Shown here piece by piece: positions 1 through 5,978 of a DNA stretch of 8,078 nucleotides; position 1 is the first letter of the stretch, and every line of letters starts with the position of its first letter. The stretch lies in the NCBI GenBank assembly GCA_030669135.1, contig DAOVEE010000079.1:1-8078 (forward strand). Direction: 5' to 3'. Below the pieces are notes generated by a model that did not search any database, was not told the DNA's origin, and was given only the letters and a program-made list of their open reading frames with translations. This DNA is from Candidatus Bathyarchaeota archaeon. Its GTDB lineage: Archaea > Thermoproteota > Bathyarchaeia > TCS64. The translations under genes were made by a program, and so were the position numbers.

Positions 1-2066
1 AGGATAAGATTACCATAACCATCGACTGTTCCAGCGTAGCCGATGTTCACCACCGTCGTAGTGTCCCACTCCTCAACGACGCAGGGGCCATGCACAACGT
101 TTCCCGGCTTCAACAGGTCTCTGTCATACACACAGCATCGAACCCAGCCCTCATCGTTGAAGTGGACGCGCCTCTCCCCTTTGGGGGTCACGTCTGCGTC
201 GCCGCTTGGACGCTCCCTCGACTCTATCACTGGCTTGGGCCTTACGCCCATGGCGACGAGCCTGTAATTTACGATGGCGACCTCTTCCCCAGGCATCGAG
301 TACCCGTAATGCCTCTCGTGAACGCCGTGGAACCTGCTGACCATCTCCTCCAGGCTTTGAGCGCCACGCACAGCGACGTTGAGCTCGTGGCTCTGACCGG
401 CGTAACGCATGTCGAGGGTCCTCGTCATTCTCCTGTCAGCTGGTGGGACGTTGTCTCTCTCCAGCTGCGTGTGTCCACGTTCTTCGAGCTCAGCGAAGAT
501 GCCTTCAACCCGGTTCCAGCTCGTCTCAGAGCACAGCGAGTAGCTTGTCCTAACGTAGTTGTGGACGAGATCAGCCACGAGGAAGCCGAAGGCAGAGAAC
601 ACCCCAGGCGACGGGGGGACGATTATCTCCTTCACCCCCACGATCTCCGCTAGGTCTATCACCTGAACAGGGGCCGCCCCGCCGAAGGCGACTAGAGAGA
701 AGTCTTTGACGTCGATGCCTCTCTCAGTGGTCACGTACCTCACTCCCCGCGCCATGATAGAGTTCGCGACGCTCAGTATGCCCTCCGCGGCGTCCAACCT
801 CGTGATTCCCAGCACCTCAACTATCCTGTCAAGCGCCCTGTTGGATGCTTCCGGGTCGAGACTCATCTCGCCCCCGAGGAAGTACTCTGGGTCGATCCTC
901 CCGAGGACAACGTTGGCGTCTGTGATCGTCGCCTCCGCTCCTCCTCTGCCGTAGCAGGCGGGCCCCGGGTCTGCCCCCGCGCTCTGAGGCCCCACCCGTA
1001 ACGCTTCCCCAGCGTCGATCCACGCTATGCTCCCGCCGCCTGCGCCCACCTCGACGAGGTCGATCACAGGCGTCTTTATCGGGTAACCTGAGCCTCTGAC
1101 GAGTCTCTCCCCCAGCTCGATGGGTGAGATCTCGTACATGGTAGTGACGAGGGGAAGCGAGTCGACGACTATGCTGCTCTTAGCTGTAGTGCCGCCCATG
1201 TCGAAGGAGACCACATTTCTTCTCCCGATGAGACGGCCTATGTACGCGGCGGCTAACACTCCTCCTGCTGGCCCGGACTCGATGGTGCCCACGGTGCATT
1301 TGACGGCATCCTCCACAGAGGTTAAGCCGCCGTTAGCCTCCATGACTAGGAGCTGGCCGACGCCCCTATCCCTTAACTCAGTCTCCATCGAACCCAGATA
1401 ATTGGAGACGACGGGCCCGATGTATGAGTTGACGACGGTGGTGCTCATCCTCTCGTACTCCCTGAACTCTGGGAGGAGCTCGGAGGAGACCGAGATATAG
1501 ACATCAGGGGACTCCTGCACGATGCCATCCTTAATGGTTAATTCATGGCTTGGGTTCGCGTAGCTGTGGAGGAGACAGATGGCGATTGACTCCACGCCGT
1601 TTTCCTTGAAGTATTCGACGACCCTCTTGACATCCGTCGCGTCTAATGGCTCTGTAACCTCTCCGTGGTGGTCCATCCTCTCAGCTATTCCCTTCCTCAG
1701 GTTTCCCGGCACGAGGGGGGAAGGGCGGCCCACCCTCCAGTCGTAGATTCTTGGCCTTGTCTGCCTCCCTATTAGCAGGACGTCCTCAAAGCCGCTTGTG
1801 GTGATCAACCCGGTCTTGGCTCCTTTTCGCTCTATCACCGTGTTGATGCCGATGGTGCTGCCGTGGATAACCGAGTAGATGTCGCTCGTCGAGCAGCCCT
1901 CGGCTTCCGTTATGCGCCGTATGCCCTCCATGACGCCCTTGGAGTGGTTTTCCGGCGTCGTCAGGATCTTCATGAAATGCATCTTCTTGCTTGCTGGGTC
2001 GAAGAGCATGAGGTCGGTGAAGGTGCCGCCTATGTCGACTCCTAGAAGCAAACCGGGGCCGGTCAT
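1..2066 (-). CDS. Hydantoinase/oxoprolinase family protein, subunit A (partial, C-terminus off the left edge)
   Basis: The frame is open from an ATG at 2066 to the window edge, giving 688 visible residues. HyuA-family proteins, with HyuB partners, open cyclic amides such as hydantoins or 5-oxoproline using ATP; acetone-carboxylase-type relatives exist, so the substrate is not assigned. Visible motifs are the N-terminal phosphate-binding loop GVDIGGTFTD (residues 9-18), HGSTIGINT followed by a conserved ERKGAKTGLITT stretch (from residue 68), and the second ATPase-type loop FDMGGTTAK (about 288-296). The last visible part, GPCVVEEWDTTTVV then DGYGNLI, is the usual C-terminal signature, so only a few residues should be missing. 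I prefer ATG 2066 over the in-frame ATG 2075 because a TATA element sits about 26 bases upstream of it, which suggests a leaderless message. A HyuB gene is expected beyond the left edge. Family certain, substrate unknown. Confidence 0.93.
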   Translation of the reverse strand, partial: MTGPGLLLGVDIGGTFTDLMLFDPASKKMHFMKILTTPENHSKGVMEGIRRITEAEGCSTSDIYSVIHGSTIGINTVIERKGAKTGLITTSGFEDVLLIGRQTRPRIYDWRVGRPSPLVPGNLRKGIAERMDHHGEVTEPLDATDVKRVVEYFKENGVESIAICLLHSYANPSHELTIKDGIVQESPDVYISVSSELLPEFREYERMSTTVVNSYIGPVVSNYLGSMETELRDRGVGQLLVMEANGGLTSVEDAVKCTVGTIESGPAGGVLAAAYIGRLIGRRNVVSFDMGGTTAKSSIVVDSLPLVTTMYEISPIELGERLVRGSGYPIKTPVIDLVEVGAGGGSIAWIDAGEALRVGPQSAGADPGPACYGRGGAEATITDANVVLGRIDPEYFLGGEMSLDPEASNRALDRIVEVLGITRLDAAEGILSVANSIMARGVRYVTTERGIDVKDFSLVAFGGAAPVQVIDLAEIVGVKEIIVPPSPGVFSAFGFLVADLVHNYVRTSYSLCSETSWNRVEGIFAELEERGHTQLERDNVPPADRRMTRTLDMRYAGQSHELNVAVRGAQSLEEMVSRFHGVHERHYGYSMPGEEVAIVNYRLVAMGVRPKPVIESRERPSGDADVTPKGERRVHFNDEGWVRCCVYDRDLLKPGNVVHGPCVVEEWDTTTVVNIGYAGTVDGYGNLI

Positions 2067-2082
2067 GGTACTCATTCATTAG

Positions 2083-2096
2083 ATATTTTATTATAA
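2083..2096 (+). promoter_or_regulatory. Putative promoter of the opine-dehydrogenase-like gene, overlapping the divergent promoter
   Basis: An AT-only stretch at 2083-2096 ends in TTATAA (2091-2096), which is its own reverse complement and so could serve both divergent genes. Depending on which octamer TBP uses, the plus-strand start site would fall at about 2115-2121. That leaves a short leader carrying a weak Shine-Dalgarno-like AGGT at 2117-2120 before the ATG at 2130. Confidence 0.5.
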
Positions 2097-2104
2097 GTTT
2101 CCGG
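2089..2104 (-). promoter_or_regulatory. Putative archaeal promoter (BRE + TATA) of the hyuA-like gene
   Basis: On the minus strand, CCGGAAAC (a BRE-like purine-rich stretch) is followed by TTATAATA, centred near 2092. A start site 26-27 bases downstream falls on or beside the ATG at 2066, which predicts a leaderless transcript. No Shine-Dalgarno sequence precedes this ATG, in agreement. The call rests on inspection of spacing and composition only. Confidence 0.6.
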
Positions 2105-2108
2105 AAAC
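2097..2108. promoter_or_regulatory. Perfect 12-base palindrome, candidate operator in the divergent promoter
   Basis: GTTTCCGGAAAC is fully self-complementary. It lies directly between the shared TATA element and the opine-dehydrogenase start. It overlaps the BRE of the leftward promoter and the region between TATA and start site of the rightward one, so a bound dimeric regulator could repress both. No regulator gene is adjacent, so the binding factor is unknown. Confidence 0.45.
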
Positions 2109-2129
2109 ATATGTGTAGGTAGTTTAGAC

Positions 2130-3236
2130 ATGGTGAAGAGAGCGGCGGTGTTGGGCTGTGGCAGCGGAGGCATGACCATGGCCGTAGATCTTGGACTCAG
2201 GGGCTTCAAGGTGAACCTCTTCGACTTCCCCGAGTTCAGCGCGAACCTGAAGATGGTCGAGGCGAAGGGGTCCATCGAAGCATATGGCAACCTCGAGGGA
2301 AAGGTGGAGCCGGATGTGATGACGACCGACATGGCGGAGGCCGTGGAGGGCGCAGACGCTATATTCTTGACTATCAGGGCATACGGGGCCGAGAGGTTCA
2401 TTCTCGAGGCGGCTAGGCACATGGAGCCGGGGCAGGTGATAATGAACTGGTCTTCCTACCTGGCGGCCCTCAGGACATACGTGGGCTTCAAGGAACTCGC
2501 GCCAGAGAACACCGTCCTCGGGGAAGGCGCCATCCTGCCGTACTTCGTTAAACCAACGGCGCCTGGGGTGCTGAACGTTTTCGGGGTCAAGGCCCACCTC
2601 TGGGCCGCGGCGATGCCGGGAAACAAGACGCCTCTGCTGATGAAGGCAGTCAAGGAGTTCTTCCCCACCTGCGAGGCTGCCGTAAACGTACTCTACACGA
2701 GCCTGACGAACCCGAACCTACAGGTACACGTGGCCCCGGCGCTGCTCAACACCGGGTTCTGGGAGAAGACAGGCGGGGACCTCGAGTTCTACGGTACGCT
2801 GATGACGCCGAAGGTTGCCCACGTGATGGATCTCATCGACAAGGAGAGGATCGCCGTCGGTAAGGCATTGGGGCTGGAGCTGCTCCCAAAACCGGAGGTG
2901 CTCAAGATGGAGTACGGCCAGTACGGCGTCAAAGGTGAGACCATGTACGAGGTCTACAGCACCTTCGCGAGCCACCGCAGCTGGAGGCCCGGCCTCAGCC
3001 TAGACGACTTCGCCGCCAAGACCGCTTTCGGAGAGGACATTCTCTACGGGTACGTCTTCATCTCGGACCTCGGGGACCAGTTCGACATACCGACACAAGC
3101 CATCGACACCATGGTTGACCTCGCGGAGATCGTGCTACAGAGAGACTTCTGGAGCGAGGGGGCCTCCGCCGAGAGCCTAGGCCTAGGCGGCATGACCGCG
3201 GAACAAATAGTGGACTACGTCATGACCGGGAAATAA
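2130..3236 (+). CDS. NAD/NADP octopine/nopaline (opine) dehydrogenase family protein
   Basis: A 368-residue protein, the usual size for this family. Members reductively condense, or oxidatively split, an amino acid and a 2-oxo acid through an imine, using NAD(P)H. Residues 5-14 form the Rossmann nucleotide-binding loop AVLGCGSGGM, with a hydrophobic beta strand at 26-31 ending in FD. The C-terminal catalytic domain shows SLTNPNLQVH (191-200), with His200 in the position of the catalytic histidine. It also shows FGEDILYGYVF (300-310), with Asp303 matching the conserved acidic partner, and a downstream DIPTQAIDTMVDL segment. Many relatives have proline after the histidine; here it is valine. 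A weak AGGT Shine-Dalgarno lies 9 bases before the ATG. It is divergent from the hyuA-like gene and appears monocistronic. Family good; opine substrate unproven, and relatives include other imine or ketoacid dehydrogenases. Confidence 0.88.
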   Translation: MVKRAAVLGCGSGGMTMAVDLGLRGFKVNLFDFPEFSANLKMVEAKGSIEAYGNLEGKVEPDVMTTDMAEAVEGADAIFLTIRAYGAERFILEAARHMEPGQVIMNWSSYLAALRTYVGFKELAPENTVLGEGAILPYFVKPTAPGVLNVFGVKAHLWAAAMPGNKTPLLMKAVKEFFPTCEAAVNVLYTSLTNPNLQVHVAPALLNTGFWEKTGGDLEFYGTLMTPKVAHVMDLIDKERIAVGKALGLELLPKPEVLKMEYGQYGVKGETMYEVYSTFASHRSWRPGLSLDDFAAKTAFGEDILYGYVFISDLGDQFDIPTQAIDTMVDLAEIVLQRDFWSEGASAESLGLGGMTAEQIVDYVMTGK

Positions 3237-3378
3237 CGTCCACTGTTCCCTTCCTCGGTTCCTTCTTCCCGATTCTGGATACCATCAAATAGCCATCGGC
3301 ACCAGTGTTCTGGGATACGAGATCGTTGGGAATGCCAACATCTCCGACAGGCGGGGCCTAGAGTAACTCCTTTTCCAT

Positions 3379-3387
3379 AAAAAAGAA
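3379..3387 (-). terminator. T-tract terminator after the DUF5661-like gene
   Basis: The minus strand reads TTCTTTTTT starting 8 bases after the TAA of the small gene. This is the kind of plain T-run that terminates archaeal transcription; no stable hairpin precedes it. The rest of the convergent gap (3237-3394) is pyrimidine-rich on the plus strand. It offers only a weak TCCTTTTCC tract at 3368-3376 as a possible stop for the rightward gene. Confidence 0.55.
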
Positions 3388-3394
3388 CTGGGAT

Positions 3395-3670
3395 TTACTT
3401 CTTGTTCTCCCAGTAAGCCTCGGCTTCGTGCTCTAGCTTCAGGAGCCTCGTGTAGTAGTCTGGGAACTCGTTCAGGTGGGCTAACGCTATCTTACCTGTC
3501 TTGACGGGGTCGTCGTCCGTGACGTTGGTGTGGGGGTCCACCTTTCCGTGTTCCAGCTCCACGTCCATCCCGACCCTGAACTGTTCCACGTCATACTTGC
3601 TCCAGTCGACGCCCAGTTTCTCGCCTACCTTCTTGGCCTGTTCGGCCGTGAAGACCTTCTTCAGGGACAT
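3395..3670 (-). CDS. Small DUF5661-like protein of unknown function
   Basis: A 91-residue soluble protein with no signal peptide or membrane segment. It resembles the short, widely scattered DUF5661 family, recalled from memory; the function is unknown to me. The recognisable pattern is an N-terminal helix with FTAEQAKKVGEKLGVDW (7-23), then the core FRVGMDVELEHG (31-42), a polar loop with TNVTDDD (48-54), and the helix KIALAHLNEFPDYYTRL (60-76). Acidic residues and histidines (Glu38, Glu40, His41, His65, Glu68, Asp71) cluster in the two most family-like segments and could bind metal; this is inference. The start is ATG 3670, with a Shine-Dalgarno-like AGAGGAT about 8 bases upstream. It begins 40 bases after the stop of the flavin-reductase-like gene on the same strand, so co-transcription is likely. 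A T-tract follows. Confidence 0.82.
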   Translation of the reverse strand: MSLKKVFTAEQAKKVGEKLGVDWSKYDVEQFRVGMDVELEHGKVDPHTNVTDDDPVKTGKIALAHLNEFPDYYTRLLKLEHEAEAYWENKK

Positions 3671-3691
3671 GGTTACCGATCCTCTGGAATG

Positions 3692-3698
3692 GTTAAAG
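3692..3698 (-). promoter_or_regulatory. Possible internal promoter of the DUF5661-like gene
   Basis: The minus strand shows CTTTAAC preceded by the BRE-like AGAAAAC, centred 25 bases upstream of ATG 3670. That spacing would suit a leaderless start. The presence of a Shine-Dalgarno sequence and the short gap to the gene upstream argue equally for read-through, so this is only a candidate. Confidence 0.3.
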
Positions 3699-3710
3699 GT
3701 TTTCTGATGG

Positions 3711-4247
3711 TCAGGGCTTCTTGACCGTGTGGTAGTTCCAGTTCTTCTGGATCACCGGCTTTGCCTTGGTGAGGACGAGGTTGCCGCTCTCGTCCAAGAC
3801 GTCCGTGTCGGCGCTTCCGGCGACCACCTCGCCCACGACGAGAGTGTGGTCGCCGCAGGTGTGAGTCTGGACCACCCTGCACTCCAGGTGGCCGTAGCAC
3901 TCCTCGATAAGAGGCGGCTTGATCCTCTGCGCCGGGATGGGGGTGAGCCCGGTGTCCTCGAACTTGTTCACGTCGCGTCCGCTGACGACGCCGCACCTGT
4001 GCATCTCCTCAATGATCTCCATGGTGGGGACGTTGACGGCGAACTCGCCCTGCTCCACGATGAGGCCGTGGCTGTACCGGGGCGGGGCCACGCCTATGCA
4101 GACCAGGGGCGGCCTCCGGCTGATGTACATGAACATGCCCAGCGTTATGATGTTGGGGTTACCCTCTGAGTCCACACAGGTGGCCAGCACCACCGACGTG
4201 GGAGGCCCGCCCTGCAGAAAATTACCCTCTGGAAGAGCTTGTTTCAT
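3711..4247 (-). CDS. Flavin reductase-like FMN-binding domain protein
   Basis: A 178-residue protein of the flavin reductase/DIM6-NTAB family, which folds as a split barrel and binds FMN. Members reduce flavin with NAD(P)H or act as FMN-containing redox proteins. Family signs in order are the first strands PTSVVLATCVDSEGNPNIITLG (16-37), SRRPPLVCIGVAPPRYS (43-59), which usually contacts flavin phosphate, EFAVNVP (68-74), CGVVSGRDVNKFE (85-97), and the closing GDHTLVVGEVV (132-142). I chose ATG 4247 because family homology begins right after it. An in-frame ATG at 4340 would add 31 unrelated residues and overlap the tiaS end. It starts 25 bases after the tiaS stop with no Shine-Dalgarno, so it may be translated from a shared message or from a poorly defined AT-rich element near 4261-4279. 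The electron acceptor is unknown. Confidence 0.9.
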   Translation of the reverse strand: MKQALPEGNFLQGGPPTSVVLATCVDSEGNPNIITLGMFMYISRRPPLVCIGVAPPRYSHGLIVEQGEFAVNVPTMEIIEEMHRCGVVSGRDVNKFEDTGLTPIPAQRIKPPLIEECYGHLECRVVQTHTCGDHTLVVGEVVAGSADTDVLDESGNLVLTKAKPVIQKNWNYHTVKKP

Positions 4248-4272
4248 GCTTAGATAACGTCGTATAAGGTAC

Positions 4273-5604
4273 TTATTCCCTATGGGCGGGGAATCCCATC
4301 CACGGCTCGAAGAGAACCCCAGGAACGTAGTCTCTCTCATGTCCGTACCGTGTCAACGGCTTCGTCAGATGCCTGTGCGCGTCCCTGTCGGGCAGGTACA
4401 CACCGGGTCTAAGCTCTCTAGGCTGGACGACTCGCAGCTTCTCCAGCTCTCTATCCCTGTAGCCACACTTCTTGCACCTATAACCCTGTCCGGAGCCCAT
4501 GGACTCTGTTCCGCCGCCGCACTCCGGGCACCTAGGGTTGTTTAACTTGACTTTCTCCGCCAGGCTCAACACCTCCAGCTTCTCCGTGTTCAGTGTGAGC
4601 CCGGGGCTCATGGGACGGACGCCGCCGTAGACCTTGACCTCGTCGCCGGGGATGAGCCGCCGGACGACGTGCCTGAAGCTCCCGGTGGGCTCGTAGGCGG
4701 CGCAGTCTGCCTCGCCTGAGCCGTCTCTGACCTTGAAGATGACGTGGCTCCCCGTGATGGTCTCCGGTTTCGACGCTACGGCTCCCATGATTATCGCGGG
4801 GTTGTACGGCGTGAGGCTGCTTATCGGCGCCGTGGACGCGAAGTGGGCGTCAGTTCCCTGGTTGCTCCTGTAGATCATCCACCGCTCCACAGGCTCCAGC
4901 TCCTCGACCATGCTGAAGGCTCTGTAGACGGCTTCGGGGGACTCGCCTCTGACGCCGTAGAGAACCGGGTCAGGCCCATGCGGCGTAATGAGCGGTTTCC
5001 CCCTCTCGTCTACGTTGTTGAACGTGGAGCCGTTGGTGGCCTCGTCCATCCTCCTCACGGACGCCGCGCCCACCCTCCGAGGGGAGCCCCAGTTTTCTGG
5101 TGTGCGGTAGGTGATCAGCTCATAGGTGTGGTCGCCGCGGAGGGTGCCTCCTATCGCCGCGAGGGCCCCGATGATGCCCCTGCCGTTCTTCCACGCGAAG
5201 GCGTGCATCCCGTGATCCCTGATGAGTTCCTCGGCTTCCTCTCTCTCGACCATCTGCCTCACGACTTTCCCCGAGAAGCTGGCTACCTCCTCCGGGACCT
5301 CACCGAAGTGGAAAACGGCCCCCGGGTTCGTGTTCTCGCACCCGAACTGCCCGTGCTGCTCCACGAGCTCCAAGGTGCATTTTATCGCCTCGTCCTCCTG
5401 CCTCTCATCGGCCTCCACCCTGAGGCACACCGCGGCGTTTCCCCTGGTCTTCCAAGGCGTGTTGGGGTTCAGCCTGATCAGGATTGGGTAGTCGATAAAC
5501 TTGGCCCCCAGCCTTCGCAGCCGTTCGGCTAGCAACGCCGCCACGTAGGTGGTGCACCCGCCCTCGGGGCTGTCGGTGTCGTCCAGGCCGATGTGGAGCC
5601 TCAA
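4273..5604 (-). CDS. tiaS: tRNA(Ile2) 2-agmatinylcytidine synthetase TiaS
   Basis: TiaS attaches agmatine to C34 of the AUA-decoding isoleucine tRNA at the cost of ATP, making agmatidine so that archaea read AUA and not AUG. The 443-residue length is near the family norm. The N-terminal kinase-like domain opens with GLDDTDSPEGGCTTYVA (6-22); Thr18 matches the autophosphorylated threonine reported for Archaeoglobus TiaS. A conserved CENTNPGAVF (89-98) and the segment WKNGRGIIGALAAIGG (138-153) follow. An OB-fold-like stretch spans roughly 283-350, and a C-terminal zinc ribbon has Cys359, Cys362, Cys377 and Cys380. The start is TTG at 5604: the family motif begins at residue 5 and no ATG or GTG is available near it. 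It is followed closely by the flavin-reductase-like gene and lies 61 bases after the Lrp-like gene. The assignment is very secure. Confidence 0.96.
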   Translation of the reverse strand: MRLHIGLDDTDSPEGGCTTYVAALLAERLRRLGAKFIDYPILIRLNPNTPWKTRGNAAVCLRVEADERQEDEAIKCTLELVEQHGQFGCENTNPGAVFHFGEVPEEVASFSGKVVRQMVEREEAEELIRDHGMHAFAWKNGRGIIGALAAIGGTLRGDHTYELITYRTPENWGSPRRVGAASVRRMDEATNGSTFNNVDERGKPLITPHGPDPVLYGVRGESPEAVYRAFSMVEELEPVERWMIYRSNQGTDAHFASTAPISSLTPYNPAIIMGAVASKPETITGSHVIFKVRDGSGEADCAAYEPTGSFRHVVRRLIPGDEVKVYGGVRPMSPGLTLNTEKLEVLSLAEKVKLNNPRCPECGGGTESMGSGQGYRCKKCGYRDRELEKLRVVQPRELRPGVYLPDRDAHRHLTKPLTRYGHERDYVPGVLFEPWMGFPAHRE

Positions 5605-5633
5605 CTGGGTTCGAACACTGCTATGGGCTGGAT

Positions 5634-5641
5634 TGTAAAAA
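5634..5641 (-). promoter_or_regulatory. Possible TATA element of tiaS
   Basis: The minus strand reads TTTTTACA, centred near 5638, about 33 bases before the TTG start. A start site 26-27 bases downstream would give a leader of only about 7 bases. No Shine-Dalgarno is visible. The same T-run could equally act as part of the terminator for the preceding Lrp-like gene. Confidence 0.35.
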
Positions 5642-5653
5642 GGTTGCTAAAAA
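5637..5653 (-). terminator. Two T5 tracts after the Lrp-like gene
   Basis: After the stop at 5666 the minus strand carries TTTTT at 5653-5649 and again at 5641-5637. Paired short T-tracts are a common archaeal termination signal. This suggests that the Lrp-like gene ends its own transcript, with tiaS starting from a separate promoter, although partial read-through is possible. Confidence 0.4.
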
Positions 5654-5665
5654 TAGGATGGGGGA

Positions 5666-5902
5666 TTAGACTACGATCATGGTAAGAGTGCTTCGCACCT
5701 TGTCGAGGCGACGGATCTTCCAGCTTATGATGTCCTTGAGCTCCTGCATCGTCTCCGTTTCGATGCGGGCGATGATGTCGTATACGCCGTAAACCATGTG
5801 GGCCTCCTTGACCTCTCCGATCTCCTTCAGCCCCTTCAGTACTTCACTCTCTGCCCCGATCTCCGCGTTAATCAGGACGAACGCCGTGGCCAAAATCTGC
5901 AC
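5666..5902 (-). CDS. Stand-alone Lrp/AsnC ligand-binding (RAM) domain protein
   Basis: A 78-residue protein consisting only of the Lrp/AsnC C-terminal RAM domain, with no helix-turn-helix. The pattern is typical: ATAFVLINAEIGAE (5-18), VLKGLKEIGEVKEAH (21-35), the effector-loop motif YGVYDIIARI (38-47), then IRRLDKVRSTLTMIVV at the end. Such single-domain proteins form dimers or higher rings, bind small ligands such as amino acids, and may modulate full-length Lrp regulators; the partner here is unknown. I chose GTG 5902 because a TATA element centred at 5929-5930 predicts a leaderless start within a base or two of it. TTG 5893 (first residues MATAFVLI) is the alternative. The open frame extends upstream to a TTG at 5947, but those residues lie over the promoter and do not match the family. 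It is divergent from the HAD gene. Confidence 0.88.
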   Translation of the reverse strand: MQILATAFVLINAEIGAESEVLKGLKEIGEVKEAHMVYGVYDIIARIETETMQELKDIISWKIRRLDKVRSTLTMIVV

Positions 5903-5925
5903 CGAGAATACTTGAGTTTTTGGGA

Positions 5926-5933
5926 ATTTAAAA
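5926..5933 (-). promoter_or_regulatory. TATA element of the Lrp-like gene
   Basis: The minus-strand octamer TTTTAAAT, centred at 5929-5930, predicts a start site near 5903, next to GTG 5902. The same octamer occurs upstream of the RraA-like gene at 7586-7593. Its TTTAAA core is self-complementary, so the element could also be read rightward. Confidence 0.55.
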
Positions 5934-5934
5934 G
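5927..5934 (+). promoter_or_regulatory. Candidate TATA element of the HAD gene, shared with the divergent Lrp-like gene
   Basis: The plus strand reads GGGAA (BRE-like) followed by TTTAAAAG. A start site about 26 bases downstream, near 5957, would give a leader of about 22 bases that includes an AAGGA Shine-Dalgarno-like site at 5964-5968. A second TATA-like sequence, TATATAAG at 5959-5966, lies too close to the TTG start to fit usual spacing. Confidence 0.45.
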
Positions 5935-5978
5935 TTATCAGAAGCAACGACTCCTAGGTATATAAGGACTGAGCAGGA

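Noticed and set aside
90..653. 187-codon open frame on the plus strand
   Set aside because: It lies antisense to the C-terminal domain of the hyuA-like gene, whose minus-strand frame stays open through the whole region and matches the family.
2124..2597. 157-codon open frame on the minus strand
   Set aside because: It is antisense to the Rossmann domain of the opine-dehydrogenase-like gene and shows no domain of its own.
4248..4340. N-terminal extension of the flavin-reductase-like protein from ATG 4340
   Set aside because: The added residues overlap the tiaS 3' end in another frame and do not match the family, which begins just after ATG 4247.
4744..5532. 262-codon open frame on the plus strand
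   Set aside because: It is antisense to tiaS, whose family motifs are unmistakable. The translation is rich in Arg, Pro and Val with no recognisable domain, as expected of a GC-rich shadow frame.
5608..5616. GGTTCGAAC, resembling a tRNA T-loop
   Set aside because: No matching T-stem, acceptor or anticodon arm can be built around it; the flanks are the tiaS start and its upstream gap.
5903..5947. N-terminal extension of the Lrp-like protein from TTG 5947
   Set aside because: The extra residues fall across the TATA element and its spacer, and RAM-domain proteins normally begin at the ATAFVLI-type first strand.
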